Assembly (NCBI GenBank): GCA_963784135.1
Contig: CAWAQG010000012.1
Coordinates: 296,503-360,502 of the forward strand
DNA: 64,000 nucleotides
Direction of reading: 5' to 3'
From: JADFXI01 sp963784135
Lineage (GTDB): Bacteria > Nitrospirota > Thermodesulfovibrionia > Thermodesulfovibrionales > Dissulfurispiraceae
The notes under the pieces are model-generated. The model was not told the origin of the DNA. It made no database searches and saw only the letters and a program-made list of their open reading frames with translations. Shown here piece after piece: positions 1 through 8,652 of the stretch (its first letter is position 1; the number at the start of each line of letters is the position of its first letter). Position numbers and translations under genes: made by a program.

Positions 1-1
1 T

Positions 2-253
2 TCATTCGGCAAGTTTGCGTTTAGTACCGCCACCTTTTTCAAGTTCGGCAATAGATTCGAGAAGCCGCCGGGCGTTTTTAGGAACTCGCAGCAGATATGA
101 TGTCTCCTCAAGTGCTTTGTAATCGTCGAGAGAGATTATCACCACCGACTCTTCTTTCTGCCGGGTGATAATGACTGGTTCGTGGTCTTCGCATACTTTT
201 TTCATTGTTTTGGCCAGAGAGGCTCGGGCCGTTGTGTATGTAAGGGTGTTCAT
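2..253 (-). CDS. Phd/YefM-family antitoxin
   Basis: This 83-residue protein has the N-terminal layout of Phd/YefM antitoxins: an MNTLTYTTARASLAK start, then a segment with VIITRQKEESVVIISLDDYKALEET, which is the usual beta-strand plus 'SLDDY' helix that dimerises and binds the operator. The family neutralises RelE/Doc-type toxins and represses its own promoter. The start at 253 is chosen because GGAGG lies 5 bases upstream of this ATG; the longer reading frame begins at 310 with no ribosome site. The gene ends at the window edge, so a partner toxin, usually directly downstream, would lie outside the window. Confidence 0.8.
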   Translation of the reverse strand: MNTLTYTTARASLAKTMKKVCEDHEPVIITRQKEESVVIISLDDYKALEETSYLLRVPKNARRLLESIAELEKGGGTKRKLAE

Positions 254-453
254 TGGGCCTCCAATATAATCTGTACATATTATTGTACATGTTGGGTCAG
301 ACGTAGTCAACTGTCTATCGCAAAACCATTACAAATTGGGAAATCGGAAAGAAACCCCTATTTTCTGGGGGAGCTCCTGGTAATATTTTAGTATAGCCTT
401 CTTTAAGGTAAAGACGGCAGCCAGAGGATTTTAATATATGCAGAGGTGAATAT

Positions 454-1560
454 ATGTTTTCACTCAAAAGGTGTGCTTTAAGCGCGCTGTTGCTGTTAGC
501 TTTTTTGTTGTTCCCTGACGCTATAACGCTTACTGCTGTAGGTTATAACGCCTTTGCCGCAAGCAGCGTTTATATTCCTGGCGTACCATCGGCATCTTCA
601 TCAGCAATAGGTATCTCGTGTAACTACAACGACCTCGGCGCCGGGACTGTGTATTGTACGAACCAGAGCCCGGGACCAATAGTGACGTGCAGCTCTGGTG
701 TATGCACATCGTCTGCGGGATACCAGAATAGGCTGATTTTTGCTCTTCCCGGCACTTATAATTGGTCGGTGCCAGCCAGCGTGACAAAAATGAAGGCGGT
801 TGTGATCGGCCCTGGAGGAACTGCGGGGAATGGAGTCACCGATTGTTGCGGCGGCGGTGGCGGTGGCTATTCTGAGAAAACTTACGCAACATCGGGCGGT
901 GCCAGCATTACAGTAATAGTTAAGGCGGGCGGCTCACAGGGCACGACATCAATTAACATAAGCGGCACAACAATATCAGCTGCCGGTGGGACTAATGGGG
1001 TGGGCTCTGGATGCGGCGGTTGCACCGTTTCCGGCGGGTGTGGCAGCGGTGGTGACATATCTACATGTGGCGGTTCCGCCAGCACGGCAGGAGGAGGGGC
1101 TGGCGGGCCTTACGCTAATGGTGGAAATGGTGGTGGTGGCGGCGGCGGATTCGGCAATGGGCTTGTAAGTAATTCCGGGTACAACGGTCAATATGGAGGC
1201 TATGCTTTCGGGATTCATGCTAATCTGTCAGGGGAGACCATGGCAATCAATCCCTTAGGCGTCAATAATTCCATATGGTGGGACACCAAAGACATCCAAG
1301 GCAATGGGGGCGTTGCCACCTTTACAGGTTTAAATGCGGGAAATCCAATCTTTGCCAGCATGCCTGGTGGTTTAGGCGGTGGCGGATCATATGGAAGTCC
1401 TGGAACAGGACCTTCTTACAATGTTGCTGGAGACGGAGGGTACGGCGGCGGCGGAGGGGGTGCTCCATCCACTATTATAGGTGGGAACGGTGGCGTCGGG
1501 GGAGGAGGTGGCATGAGCGCGGCCCCTGGCGGCCCCGGCACTGCGATAGTCTACTGGTAA
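454..1560 (+). CDS. Secreted glycine-rich protein
   Basis: This 368-residue protein starts with a long hydrophobic signal sequence (about residues 6-36, ending near AFAAS). A short Ser/Cys-rich segment follows, then from about residue 95 a low-complexity Gly-rich region with many GGGGG runs. The opening of that region (YNWSVPASVTKMKAVVIGPG) resembles the glycine-rich domain seen in phage tail-fibre tips and some surface proteins. Six or more cysteines lie in the first half. A surface or pilus-tip adhesin role is inference only; no enzymatic motif is visible. It precedes the pilin cluster by about 1.2 kb, with a toxin-antitoxin pair between. Confidence 0.75.
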   Translation: MFSLKRCALSALLLLAFLLFPDAITLTAVGYNAFAASSVYIPGVPSASSSAIGISCNYNDLGAGTVYCTNQSPGPIVTCSSGVCTSSAGYQNRLIFALPGTYNWSVPASVTKMKAVVIGPGGTAGNGVTDCCGGGGGGYSEKTYATSGGASITVIVKAGGSQGTTSINISGTTISAAGGTNGVGSGCGGCTVSGGCGSGGDISTCGGSASTAGGGAGGPYANGGNGGGGGGGFGNGLVSNSGYNGQYGGYAFGIHANLSGETMAINPLGVNNSIWWDTKDIQGNGGVATFTGLNAGNPIFASMPGGLGGGGSYGSPGTGPSYNVAGDGGYGGGGGGAPSTIIGGNGGVGGGGGMSAAPGGPGTAIVYW

Positions 1561-1778
1561 GGGGTAGTTCTATATAGCCCTACTGCTAAACTTCCATGAT
1601 CAGAGCACTGAAAAGAGGGGACTCCTTTTAAAGAGCGGTCAAACGTGCACGTCATGTCGCATCCCTTATCCTGATTGAATCTGCCGATTCGGTAAACTCC
1701 TGGACAAGCCCTTAGGGCTGTTTGACAGAACCATGGGGTCTTGATATTATAAGGCATGAATACAATAGGCATCCATTG

Positions 1779-2057
1779 ATGAAGTTTTTTGACTGGAACA
1801 ATGAGAAGAACGAGATGCTCAAGAAAGAACGGGGTGTTTCATTTGAGCAGGTTGAACTGGCAATTGCAGCAGGCGATTTGCTCGACCGGGTTCGGCATTC
1901 CAATCCTGCAAAATATCCTAATCAAAAAGTCTTTATAGTAAAGATTGAAGATTATGTTTATTCTGTGCCATATGTTGAGGATGACGAAAGCATATTTTTG
2001 AAAACAATAATACCAAATGGCAAAGCAACAAAGAAATATTTAGGAGGCAATATATGA
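1779..2057 (+). CDS. BrnT-like toxin
   Basis: This 92-residue protein begins MKFFDWNNEKNEMLKKERG, close to the BrnT opening (W-D-x-x-K-N ... HGVSFEE), here with GVSFEQVELAI. The rest alternates beta-strands (KVFIVKIEDYVYSVPYV) as in the RelE-like BrnT fold. BrnT toxins are ribonucleases that act on mRNA. The frame is open from a TTG at 1722, but alignment to the family favours ATG 1779. It overlaps the next gene by 4 bases (ATGA), the classic order toxin-then-antitoxin of brnTA. Confidence 0.65.
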   Translation: MKFFDWNNEKNEMLKKERGVSFEQVELAIAAGDLLDRVRHSNPAKYPNQKVFIVKIEDYVYSVPYVEDDESIFLKTIIPNGKATKKYLGGNI

Positions 2058-2329
2058 AAAAGACAAAATATTCAGACAAAGACGAAATGGAATTGGCGAA
2101 ATCACTTGAAAATGAAGAATGGGTTCCCAATCTTACCAAGAAGGAAAAGAAGCAATACGAGGAATATGCCGGATATAGTCTGAGCAAACAAAAGCGGATT
2201 AATATCCGAATGACAGAACGAGATTTGAAGAAAATTCAGGCTAAAGCGGTCGAAGAGGGGCTGCCATATCAATCGCTTATATCAATGCTAATTCATAAAT
2301 ACAATGAAGGAAAACTGAGGATAAATTGA
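2054..2329 (+). CDS. BrnA/CopG-like antitoxin
   Basis: This 91-residue acidic N-terminus plus basic C-terminal half is typical of the antitoxin paired with BrnT-like toxins. The C-terminus (KQKRINIRMTERDLKKIQAK, then GLPYQSLISMLIHKY) is a ribbon-helix-helix DNA-binding domain: a beta-strand with INIRM, helix A, and helix B around YQSLISMLIH. AGGAGG lies 6 bases before the ATG, and the start overlaps the toxin stop, so the pair is translationally coupled. It probably represses the shared promoter upstream of 1779. Confidence 0.75.
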   Translation: MKKTKYSDKDEMELAKSLENEEWVPNLTKKEKKQYEEYAGYSLSKQKRINIRMTERDLKKIQAKAVEEGLPYQSLISMLIHKYNEGKLRIN

Positions 2330-2417
2330 AAGAGATACTACCTCGTTGATTGCTTCGTCGAATTCCTTCGTTGCCCTGTCGTCTTAAAGCGCTAATATCT
2401 TTTTAGGGGTTCTATAC

Positions 2418-2591
2418 TCATTTGACAATCTTTACAAGGGCAGCAATGACAGCAGCCCGGGCCACGAGCAGGGCGGCAACCCATTTAATGACATCGGCTT
2501 TGAGTCCAGCAAGTTTTAAATCAAGCCTGACCTCAAGTTCTTTCAAGTCCTTTTTTGTAGTAATCCTGTCCTCAACAATCTCCGGAATTCT
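2418..2591 (-). pseudogene. Remnant of a small coiled-coil membrane protein (DUF1640-like)
   Basis: Reading the minus strand gives a 57-residue open stretch ending in a stop. It contains KKDLKELEVRLDLKLAGLKA followed by a hydrophobic tail with VIKWVAALLVARAAVIAALV. This matches the C-terminal half of the small DUF1640-type coiled-coil, single-TM proteins often found beside toxin-antitoxin loci. There is no start codon, and an in-frame stop lies immediately upstream (2592-2594), so it is a 5'-truncated remnant. The plus-strand reading frame over the same bases looks like a shadow. Confidence 0.55.
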
Positions 2592-2739
2592 TCAGTATTT
2601 TTACGAAAGTAATATTTTACAGGATGACATGTCAACGGATGACGCGGTTCCCCTCGGGAATTCAGTAGGCAACCATGGGTTGAGTGCCTGATGGGGCGTG
2701 AAGCTTAGGCGGCGTAAATAAAAAAGAGGAGGAGTTAAA

Positions 2740-3303
2740 GTGAAGAAGGCAAGTGGAGTTATGTTCACGGTTTTTAGAAACCATGGGGTACCCGGGAAGT
2801 CTTCGACTTTTTGGGGTGAAAAGGGGTATTCGCTAATCGAGATTTCCCTCGTATTAGCGCTTATAGCGGTCCTGGGAGGAGGCGTGTTTCTCCTCTACAA
2901 CAACAGGGTAGCTCCGGCAACATGGAGCAGTTCACAATTTAACACGTTCAACGGCGTGCTTGCTGCTCTCAATACATGCAAGAACGACAGGGGAGGAACT
3001 TATCCGGCGGCCGCATCAGAGGGGAGCATTATCGCGCCCGGCACTACCACCACATCCGGAGCATTATCGCCATATGTCGGTTCTAACTCGGCAGACATAA
3101 GTAAATGGACATACCAGTGCGTATCACCAGGGACATCAGCGTCAATCGCCATTGTCGACAGCGGCACGCCGAATGCCGACGCCCAGGGGATGCTGGTGAA
3201 CAAGATTAACAACTCGGGGAATGGTGCGCTGAACGCCACCATAACCGGTACAACCGGAACTATTGTTACCGTAACAATAACGGGGACAACATGCAGCTCG
3301 TAA
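2740..3303 (+). CDS. Type IV prepilin
   Basis: This 187-residue protein carries a class III prepilin signal: KG|YSLIEISLVLALIAVLG at about residues 28-45, with the peptidase site after Gly and the conserved Glu at +5. The hydrophobic helix is followed by a Ser/Thr/Gly-rich globular domain with three cysteines. The leader of about 28 residues is long, as in type IVb pilins. The start is a GTG with GAGGAG 6 bases upstream; an ATG lies 7 codons further in. It would be the major subunit of the pilus made by the ATPases at 3.9-6.8 kb and 14.8 kb. The leader region overlaps a palindrome of a repeat family seen elsewhere in the window (see findings). Confidence 0.85.
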   Translation: MKKASGVMFTVFRNHGVPGKSSTFWGEKGYSLIEISLVLALIAVLGGGVFLLYNNRVAPATWSSSQFNTFNGVLAALNTCKNDRGGTYPAAASEGSIIAPGTTTTSGALSPYVGSNSADISKWTYQCVSPGTSASIAIVDSGTPNADAQGMLVNKINNSGNGALNATITGTTGTIVTVTITGTTCSS

Positions 3304-3310
3304 GCCTGCC

Positions 3311-3838
3311 ATGCAAATGATACTAATGGCTGTAATAGCCGCGCTGCTGGTCATAACAGCGCTCCTCGGGCAGGGCACCAAAAACCCCGCCCGGCACGGC
3401 GATACACTTGCTATTGCTGACAGCCCGGCGCCGGAGTCGTCTTATTACGGCGGCGCCGGAAATATGACTGCTGCTGTGGACACGACTATGGAGCGCTACA
3501 AGCTCGCAAACGTGGAGCAGTCGCTTGTAGACGTGTGCAGAGCAATATACTGGATGGGGACAAACAACGGTTGTTCTTCGTTGAGCGAGAGCTTTACCTG
3601 GAGCTTTCTGTTCCAAAACGGCAATGCAGGGACACTCAACAGCATTCTGAGTGCGGCATCTTCAGGCACGTTTTCATGCTCAAACCCGGCACAGTATGGT
3701 ACGTATCTGCTCAACAATCTTTACACAAGCTCCGATCTGGCAGGATACAGCTACAACCTCAACAACAGCTCGGGGACAGGAGTAATAGGCGGGCAGGCTG
3801 ATCCGTGTGCGTATGCGGACATTGTTTATGGACATTAG
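3311..3838 (+). CDS. Membrane-anchored pilin-like protein
   Basis: This 175-residue protein has an N-terminal transmembrane helix (MILMAVIAALLVITALLG) and an extracellular domain rich in Ser, Asn and Gly with four cysteines. It starts 8 bases after the pilin stop. The N-terminus lacks a recognisable prepilin cleavage site. A minor pilin or a pilus-associated anchor is the best guess from position and composition; no family is recognised. Confidence 0.6.
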   Translation: MQMILMAVIAALLVITALLGQGTKNPARHGDTLAIADSPAPESSYYGGAGNMTAAVDTTMERYKLANVEQSLVDVCRAIYWMGTNNGCSSLSESFTWSFLFQNGNAGTLNSILSAASSGTFSCSNPAQYGTYLLNNLYTSSDLAGYSYNLNNSSGTGVIGGQADPCAYADIVYGH

Positions 3839-3855
3839 GAGAGGGATGAAGGAAA

Positions 3856-5529
3856 ATGGAATGTCTTGTTGAGCGGAGTAAGAATGGCTTCTACAGGCTC
3901 TTTGTCAGGAAAGTAATCGACAGGATTGGGAGGGACAAATACGTTTTTGCAGTAGGCAAGAAAGAGGACACAAGAGACTCGCATATAATCAACACGCTGA
4001 ATTCCCTTGGCATCCTCACATATCGTGAGAGCTTTGAGCTGCTGAGGGAGGCGCTCAGGGAACGGCGGAGCGACGGCGTGATAATAGACTACGACCCTAA
4101 CGATGTAACGGTGAACGATGGAGATGTCTACCTGTGCGCGGACGACGGCAAGCGCATGAAGGTCAAGCCGATCTTCTACCCCCTGCAGGACACAGATGAG
4201 ATCCAGATACTGCTCAGCTACGACCACTGTCAAAATCTTTTACTGGAGTCGTCAATGCAGAAAACGGAAGAGAGAGACGACATCATATGTTTCACGTTCA
4301 AGGATGTGGTGAGACAAGCCCTTCTTTTTAATGCATCAGACATACACATCCTGCCGAAGACGGACCACTACAGGGTTTTTTTCAGGATAGACGGGAGGTT
4401 TCTTGAAATCCCGGAGTTCCTGATGAATGTGGAGCAGGGGAAGGCATTTTCGAGAATGATCAGAATAGAGGCGAGCGACCATACCAAGGGCAATTTCAAT
4501 ATAGATGAAACGAAGGTCTCGCAGTTGGGGAAGATCGAATACGCCGACCTTGGTGTCGGGTTGAGACTTGAATTTGTCCCTGACGGCAGAACGCTCGAAC
4601 ATGTTGACATCACTGCCAGAGTTATCTCCAAGGGGGCATTGCACATATCTGAGGATATGGGGGGCAACCTGAGAAAATGCGGGTTTGCGGAAGACGACAT
4701 CATCTCTTTTGAGTCTGTGACCCGCAGGAAAACCGGCCTGTTTGTTGTGAGCGGTATCGTAAACTCGGGGAAATCCACAACAATATGGAACATACTGCCT
4801 GCGCTTGACCGTACGAAAAAGATAGGCACTGTCGAGGACCCCGTGGAATGCGTGCTGGACAGGCATAATATAATCCAACACCAGATATACGAACCTGAAA
4901 AGGAAAACTTGAAGATGGGGTTTGAGCAGTTCATAAAATCATTCAAGAGAGGGGATTACGACGTTGTCTTTATCGGGGAATGGAGAAAATCAAAAGGGCT
5001 GACGGAAGCTATCATTGAACAAGCAAATGCGGGGCAGCTGATATTTACCACGCTGCACATAAAAAGTTCCTTTGAGATTTACAGCGCGATTAATGAAATG
5101 TTTCATATACCTAAAAACGTGTCCGCCAGGATGGTGCATATGTCTCTGAATCAGCTTCTCCTGCCGAAATTATGCAATCGCTGCAGAGTAGAAACCGACA
5201 TTGACTTTACGCAGGATGATGTGAGGTATCTGAACATTTTGTCCAAGATCGAAAAGGAGAAGCTGCTCTCCTTTTCGGCCAGGGGGTACAGAAGGAATGA
5301 GGAAGGGTGCAGCTATTGTTATCACACAGGATATAAAGGCAGGACAGTCATCTACGATTATTTCATCCCCACGCAGGAGTTCATAAACGAGGTGATCAAA
5401 AACGATCTCAGCCCTAACGACATAAAGAACCTGGCATTGATGTACGGGATAGGCAAAACGAAACTGTCGGTTTTCCTTGAGAGGGTCAGGGAAGGCGTAA
5501 TCGAAAAATCATGCGTGGAGGAAATCTGA
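3856..5529 (+). CDS. GspE/PilB-family ATPase, divergent
   Basis: This 557-residue protein has the order of a secretion/pilus assembly ATPase: an N-terminal domain, then a Walker A loop GIVNSGKST at about 300-308, an EDPVE Asp box at about 330, a Walker B-like VVFIGEWRK near 374, a His box TLHIKSS, and a C-terminal CxxC pair (LCNRCR about 440, CSYCYH about 485) as in PilB/GspE zinc domains. The Walker B segment reads GEWRKSK where GEIRDxE is normal, and the P-loop has VNSG for TGSG, so activity may be altered. It follows the pilin genes and probably drives pilus extension or, together with the 5535 gene, forms a mixed motor. No PilC/GspF platform protein is visible beside it. Confidence 0.8.
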   Translation: MECLVERSKNGFYRLFVRKVIDRIGRDKYVFAVGKKEDTRDSHIINTLNSLGILTYRESFELLREALRERRSDGVIIDYDPNDVTVNDGDVYLCADDGKRMKVKPIFYPLQDTDEIQILLSYDHCQNLLLESSMQKTEERDDIICFTFKDVVRQALLFNASDIHILPKTDHYRVFFRIDGRFLEIPEFLMNVEQGKAFSRMIRIEASDHTKGNFNIDETKVSQLGKIEYADLGVGLRLEFVPDGRTLEHVDITARVISKGALHISEDMGGNLRKCGFAEDDIISFESVTRRKTGLFVVSGIVNSGKSTTIWNILPALDRTKKIGTVEDPVECVLDRHNIIQHQIYEPEKENLKMGFEQFIKSFKRGDYDVVFIGEWRKSKGLTEAIIEQANAGQLIFTTLHIKSSFEIYSAINEMFHIPKNVSARMVHMSLNQLLLPKLCNRCRVETDIDFTQDDVRYLNILSKIEKEKLLSFSARGYRRNEEGCSYCYHTGYKGRTVIYDYFIPTQEFINEVIKNDLSPNDIKNLALMYGIGKTKLSVFLERVREGVIEKSCVEEI

Positions 5530-5534
5530 TAAAT

Positions 5535-6764
5535 ATGAATGAACTTAATTATGGATTTGATCACAGGGAGCCGGCCAAGGCCCTGGAAGAACTCAAGAGC
5601 AAGCTGGGTTCAAAAAACGGTTGGTTTGTCCGGTTCATCGGCCAGGTCGTAAAAATGAAGCAGTACCAGAATATCACGGATATTGTCATCAAAGAGAACC
5701 AGCTGATCAAGGTGGGCGCAGTGAAATCATTCATTCCTCTTTTGATCAAACTTGAGCTGAACGGCAACATCTTCAAGCCTTCCGGAGATGATATCAACTT
5801 CCTTACTCACTCCTTGCTGGGGAAGGACCACAGCTACCTTAACAGCATGTCTTCCATAGATTTTTCGCTTGCCATTTACGGCATAGGGATATTCAGGATG
5901 AATTACTCCAGGGACATAATGGGGGTTGGGCTGAGCATCAGGTACCTCGATTTTGACATACCGGAGTTTGACGGGCTCCAGTATCCGGCGTATTACAAGA
6001 AATTCTTTGAGACGTTGATAAGGGAAAGGACCCTGACCGACGCCGATGGTAAGCAACATGGGATAGGATACATCGGAAGCGGCGGCCTTGTGCTCCATAT
6101 AGGCCCGACCGGAAGCGGCAAAACGACTGCGATCGCAAGTGAATTGCGGCATATAGCAGACAGGATCAGCGGGACCATAGTGACTTACGAGAACCCTGTG
6201 GAATACAGGTTTGTGCAGACAAAGGCCATAATAAGACAGTATGAACTCGGCAAACACATAAAGGACCAGGACAAACTATCGACATTCGAAACACTGAAGT
6301 ATCATCTCCTCAGGAACGCGCCGTCTGTTGCGATGATTTCGGAAGTCAAAACCGAACAGGAGATTTATGAGCTGCTTGATGTCGCCAACAGGGGCCATCT
6401 CGTGTTTTCCACAATGCACGCCAAGAACACAATAGAAGCGTTGTCCCTGATGATGTCGGTGATGAAGAGCGCCAAATATCTGCTTGCGACAAGCCTGCTT
6501 GCGATAGTGTCTCATTGCCTTCATCTGACCCTGAGCGGCAAGATTGTGCCGGTTTATGAAGTCTTCATCCCCGATAAAACAGTGAAGAAAAAAATACAGG
6601 ACGGCAATCTCGTGGATATACATAGGATGTTTTACCAGGAAAAGGTCCTGGCTCAATCGTCAATAACTTTCCCGGACTGCATATCTGAACTCATGAACAA
6701 GGGTGTGATATCGGATGAAGAAAAGAAAGAGATACTTGCATCCATGATGTTTGCTTTCAACTAA
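5535..6764 (+). CDS. PilT/DotB-like ATPase, divergent
   Basis: This 409-residue protein belongs to the same ATPase superfamily: a canonical Walker A GPTGSGKTT at about 190, YENPVEY Asp box, a degenerate Walker B (VAMISEVKTEQE about 268-279) and a His box STMHAKN. It lacks the PilB zinc region, so it resembles PilT, TraJ or DotB. The start at 5535 follows the previous stop by 5 bases; GGAGG is 13 bases upstream. An ATG at 5511 would overlap the upstream gene but has no ribosome site. SEVK in place of GEIR suggests a specialised or regulatory subunit. Confidence 0.75.
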   Translation: MNELNYGFDHREPAKALEELKSKLGSKNGWFVRFIGQVVKMKQYQNITDIVIKENQLIKVGAVKSFIPLLIKLELNGNIFKPSGDDINFLTHSLLGKDHSYLNSMSSIDFSLAIYGIGIFRMNYSRDIMGVGLSIRYLDFDIPEFDGLQYPAYYKKFFETLIRERTLTDADGKQHGIGYIGSGGLVLHIGPTGSGKTTAIASELRHIADRISGTIVTYENPVEYRFVQTKAIIRQYELGKHIKDQDKLSTFETLKYHLLRNAPSVAMISEVKTEQEIYELLDVANRGHLVFSTMHAKNTIEALSLMMSVMKSAKYLLATSLLAIVSHCLHLTLSGKIVPVYEVFIPDKTVKKKIQDGNLVDIHRMFYQEKVLAQSSITFPDCISELMNKGVISDEEKKEILASMMFAFN

Positions 6765-6788
6765 AAGGCAGCTAAAGGAGACTTTGGC

Positions 6789-7070
6789 GTGGAAAATAAA
6801 TATATCCGGGTAAACTCTGAAAAATTCTTCAACCTGAAGATAGAGATCAGCGAAGTCCTTGGGTGGCTGAAGGAAATACACAATATCTCCGGTGCAGAAG
6901 ACCTGTCTGCCGCGCTGGAGATTTGCTATTCGTATGTGCTCGATAAAGAACAATCGAGGGCTGTTGTGATTGTGACCGAACTGATATACCAGGAGGCGTC
7001 CGGGAAAATAATACCGCCCATCAATCTCTATGAGACTTATAGAAATATTGTTTTTCAACCAGGGGAGTAG
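6789..7070 (+). CDS. Hypothetical small acidic protein
   Basis: This 93-residue protein starts at GTG with AAAGGAG about 9 bases upstream. It appears fully helical (EISEVLGWLKEIHNI, AALEICYSYVL, AVVIVTELIYQE), with no signal peptide. It lies in line with the pilus ATPases, 24 bases after the 5535-6764 gene, so a cytoplasmic accessory or adaptor of the pilus motor is plausible. I do not recognise a family. Confidence 0.6.
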   Translation: MENKYIRVNSEKFFNLKIEISEVLGWLKEIHNISGAEDLSAALEICYSYVLDKEQSRAVVIVTELIYQEASGKIIPPINLYETYRNIVFQPGE

Positions 7071-7190
7071 TTGTGCAATACGCACGCAGGGAGGGTCGCA
7101 ATATGCCGCCGGTAAACACCAATCTTTGCAGCTTCAGGACGTCATACAGAAGGCGTACGAATCTAAGGCCTCATAACTGTTAAAGAAAGC

Positions 7191-7919
7191 ATGTCAAAAA
7201 ATATTCTGCCTGTATTATTAATAGCATTCGCAGCGTCTGCATACGCACAGGATATTTCCACCTCCCCTCAGTCTTCCAATGCAGTTTCCGAAAAAGCGGG
7301 GCCGGCTAAATGGGAGGTCCAGGGAAACATAGGCAGTAAAGTAGTTGTTGTCAACGGCAGGGGGGATACCACAGCAGTAGAGGTAGGGAGTGAAATAGAC
7401 GGCTGTCTGGTAACTGTCAGGAAAGTCATATGCGATACTGCAGAGAAGGAAGCTATTAAAAAAAATGACCGGGAGAATAAAGAAACAGAGGTTTTACGCA
7501 AAAAGGAGGAAGAGCTTCAGAAACAGTTGGCGCAATTAAATCAGGAGAAAAAAGAAACCGAAGCTATCGCTGGCCGGCGCGAGAAGGACAACAAAGAACT
7601 CATCGCTATTGTAGAGAAATTAAAAAACGAACTGGCGCAGAAAAACAGCGCGGCGGCCCCTGATGCCATAACTGCTCCGGCTTCTAAGGTAAACGCTCTG
7701 GTCTCCATTTTGGAATCCGCAGGCAAAGCCGGTTATTCTCCTGATCTTGGCAGCATCAAGTTCGTGATAGCGGATGACAAGTTGATAGTCAGGGTCGACC
7801 GGGGGGCCGGCGACAGGGCGAAAACCCTGTTGGGCAAATCCATCCTGGAAGAAGCTCAGGATAACGGACACGTATACTACGCACTGGACAAAAATATGGT
7901 GGAGGTTAACTACAAATAA
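7191..7919 (+). CDS. Periplasmic coiled-coil protein, PilP-like N-terminal part
   Basis: This 242-residue protein has a signal peptide (cleavage near SAYAQ). A short beta domain follows (WEVQGNIGSKVVVVNGRGDT ... CLVTVRKVICD) that resembles the small beta-barrel of PilP-type pilus or TraP-type transfer proteins. Next comes a long charged coiled coil (about 82-145) and a C-terminal alpha/beta domain. Two cysteines in the beta domain could form a disulphide. It ends the pilin cluster. Its plan (signal, coiled coil, small alpha/beta end domain) resembles that of the protein at 21395, so the two may be related parts of the envelope-spanning channel. The assignment is structural inference. Confidence 0.6.
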   Translation: MSKNILPVLLIAFAASAYAQDISTSPQSSNAVSEKAGPAKWEVQGNIGSKVVVVNGRGDTTAVEVGSEIDGCLVTVRKVICDTAEKEAIKKNDRENKETEVLRKKEEELQKQLAQLNQEKKETEAIAGRREKDNKELIAIVEKLKNELAQKNSAAAPDAITAPASKVNALVSILESAGKAGYSPDLGSIKFVIADDKLIVRVDRGAGDRAKTLLGKSILEEAQDNGHVYYALDKNMVEVNYK

Positions 7920-7988
7920 GAGTGGCGCTCCGGCTTCTCTTTTACAAAAAGCTGATGTTGTGTTATAAAAGCTAAAAGAAGGGTAGAA

Positions 7989-8162
7989 ATGAGAAAAATC
8001 ATACAAATCATACTTTTTGCAATAATTTTATATGGCTATGCACTTGACACCATCTATCCTCAACTATTGTACTATCAAAGTTCCTTCGGCCATTCTTGTG
8101 CTGTATGCAGTACACCTAAAATTTCTATCACAGCATTTTTCACCCGGTACGGGACGATATAG
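7989..8162 (+). pseudogene. 5' fragment of an interrupted exported-protein gene
   Basis: An ATG with AGAAGGG 5 bases upstream opens MRKIIQIILFAIILYGYALD, a clean signal-peptide start. From codon 14 the frame enters the left inverted repeat (8028-8045) of the toxin-antitoxin cassette and then runs antisense through the toxin gene to a stop at 8160. The natural continuation is missing, which suggests that the cassette inserted into, or replaced, this gene. It could instead encode a short peptide of about 57 residues. Confidence 0.4.
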
Positions 8163-8359
8163 GGAAGTCCGGGGATTATTAATTCTCGTGTGCCTGGTAT
8201 CCGTCCTACTCTGCCGATCTCCGGATGTTCACGGAGATAAGCTACAGTATCAAGTATGCGTTTAGCTACTTGCGCGGCTGCGCCCGGACGGTCCGCCGAT
8301 ATGAAGCTGCGAATTTCAATAAGGTCCTGGCCTGCCTCAAGTAACCACTCTATGCGCAT
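8075..8359 (-). CDS. ParE/RelE-family toxin
   Basis: This 94-residue protein has the ParE/RelE layout: an N-terminal helix pair (WLLEAGQDLIEIRSFISAD, then AAAQVAKRILDTVAYLREHP), the EIGRVGRIPGTRELII turn, and C-terminal beta-strands YIVPYRV and VIEILGVLHTAQEWP. These toxins poison gyrase (ParE) or cleave mRNA (RelE). The motif 'P.IGR.GR..GTREL' is the usual family signature. It overlaps the antitoxin gene upstream by 10 bases, so it is co-translated. Confidence 0.85.
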   Translation of the reverse strand: MRIEWLLEAGQDLIEIRSFISADRPGAAAQVAKRILDTVAYLREHPEIGRVGRIPGTRELIIPGLPYIVPYRVKNAVIEILGVLHTAQEWPKEL

Positions 8360-8619
8360 TTAGGAGGTTTCCGCTCTTTTTTTGTCCCCCACGACTGTAA
8401 CCATGCCTCAATATCTTCATGGGGTATAAACTTGGCGCCCGACCTGTCCGCAATCTCCACCCTGCGCTTTATCTCTCCTATTTGCCATTCTTCTTGTTCT
8501 ATAACCTTCTCAAGAGCTGTGCCGATAAAATATGACATTGATCTATCGGTCGCCTGTGCGAGTTTTTCCAGGCGCTCTTTTGTCTTTGAGTCAATCCGAA
8601 AAGTAATTGTTGCGCTCAT
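8350..8619 (-). CDS. Ribbon-helix-helix antitoxin
   Basis: This 89-residue protein begins MSATITFRIDSKTKERLEKL, the beta-strand and first helix of an RHH (CopG/RelB-type) domain, followed by TDRSMSYFIGTALEKVIEQE as helix B. The C-terminal half (RRVEIADRSGAKFIPHEDIE) is the usual toxin-binding tail. AGGAGG lies 8 bases upstream of the ATG, directly beside the operator-like palindrome at 8637-8652, so self-repression is likely. Confidence 0.85.
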   Translation of the reverse strand: MSATITFRIDSKTKERLEKLAQATDRSMSYFIGTALEKVIEQEEWQIGEIKRRVEIADRSGAKFIPHEDIEAWLQSWGTKKERKPPKCA

Positions 8620-8636
8620 TTGGCTTACCTCCTATA

Positions 8637-8652
8637 TGTAAGACATCTTACA
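8637..8652. promoter_or_regulatory. Probable operator of the toxin-antitoxin promoter
   Basis: TGTAAGA-CA-TCTTACA is a perfect 7-bp inverted repeat with a 2-base centre, 17 bases upstream of the antitoxin ATG. RHH antitoxins bind such short palindromes as paired dimers. The position overlaps the likely promoter. Confidence 0.6.

Noticed and set aside
1722..1778. N-terminal extension of the BrnT-like toxin
   Set aside because: The TTG start has no ribosome site and the added residues do not fit the family.
2422..2691. 89-codon plus-strand frame
   Set aside because: Antisense to a recognisable coiled-coil remnant on the minus strand.
7030..7176. 48-codon frame overlapping the end of the 6789 gene
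   Set aside because: No ribosome site and half of it lies in another gene; the tail QLQDVIQKAYESKAS looks protein-like but is not enough.
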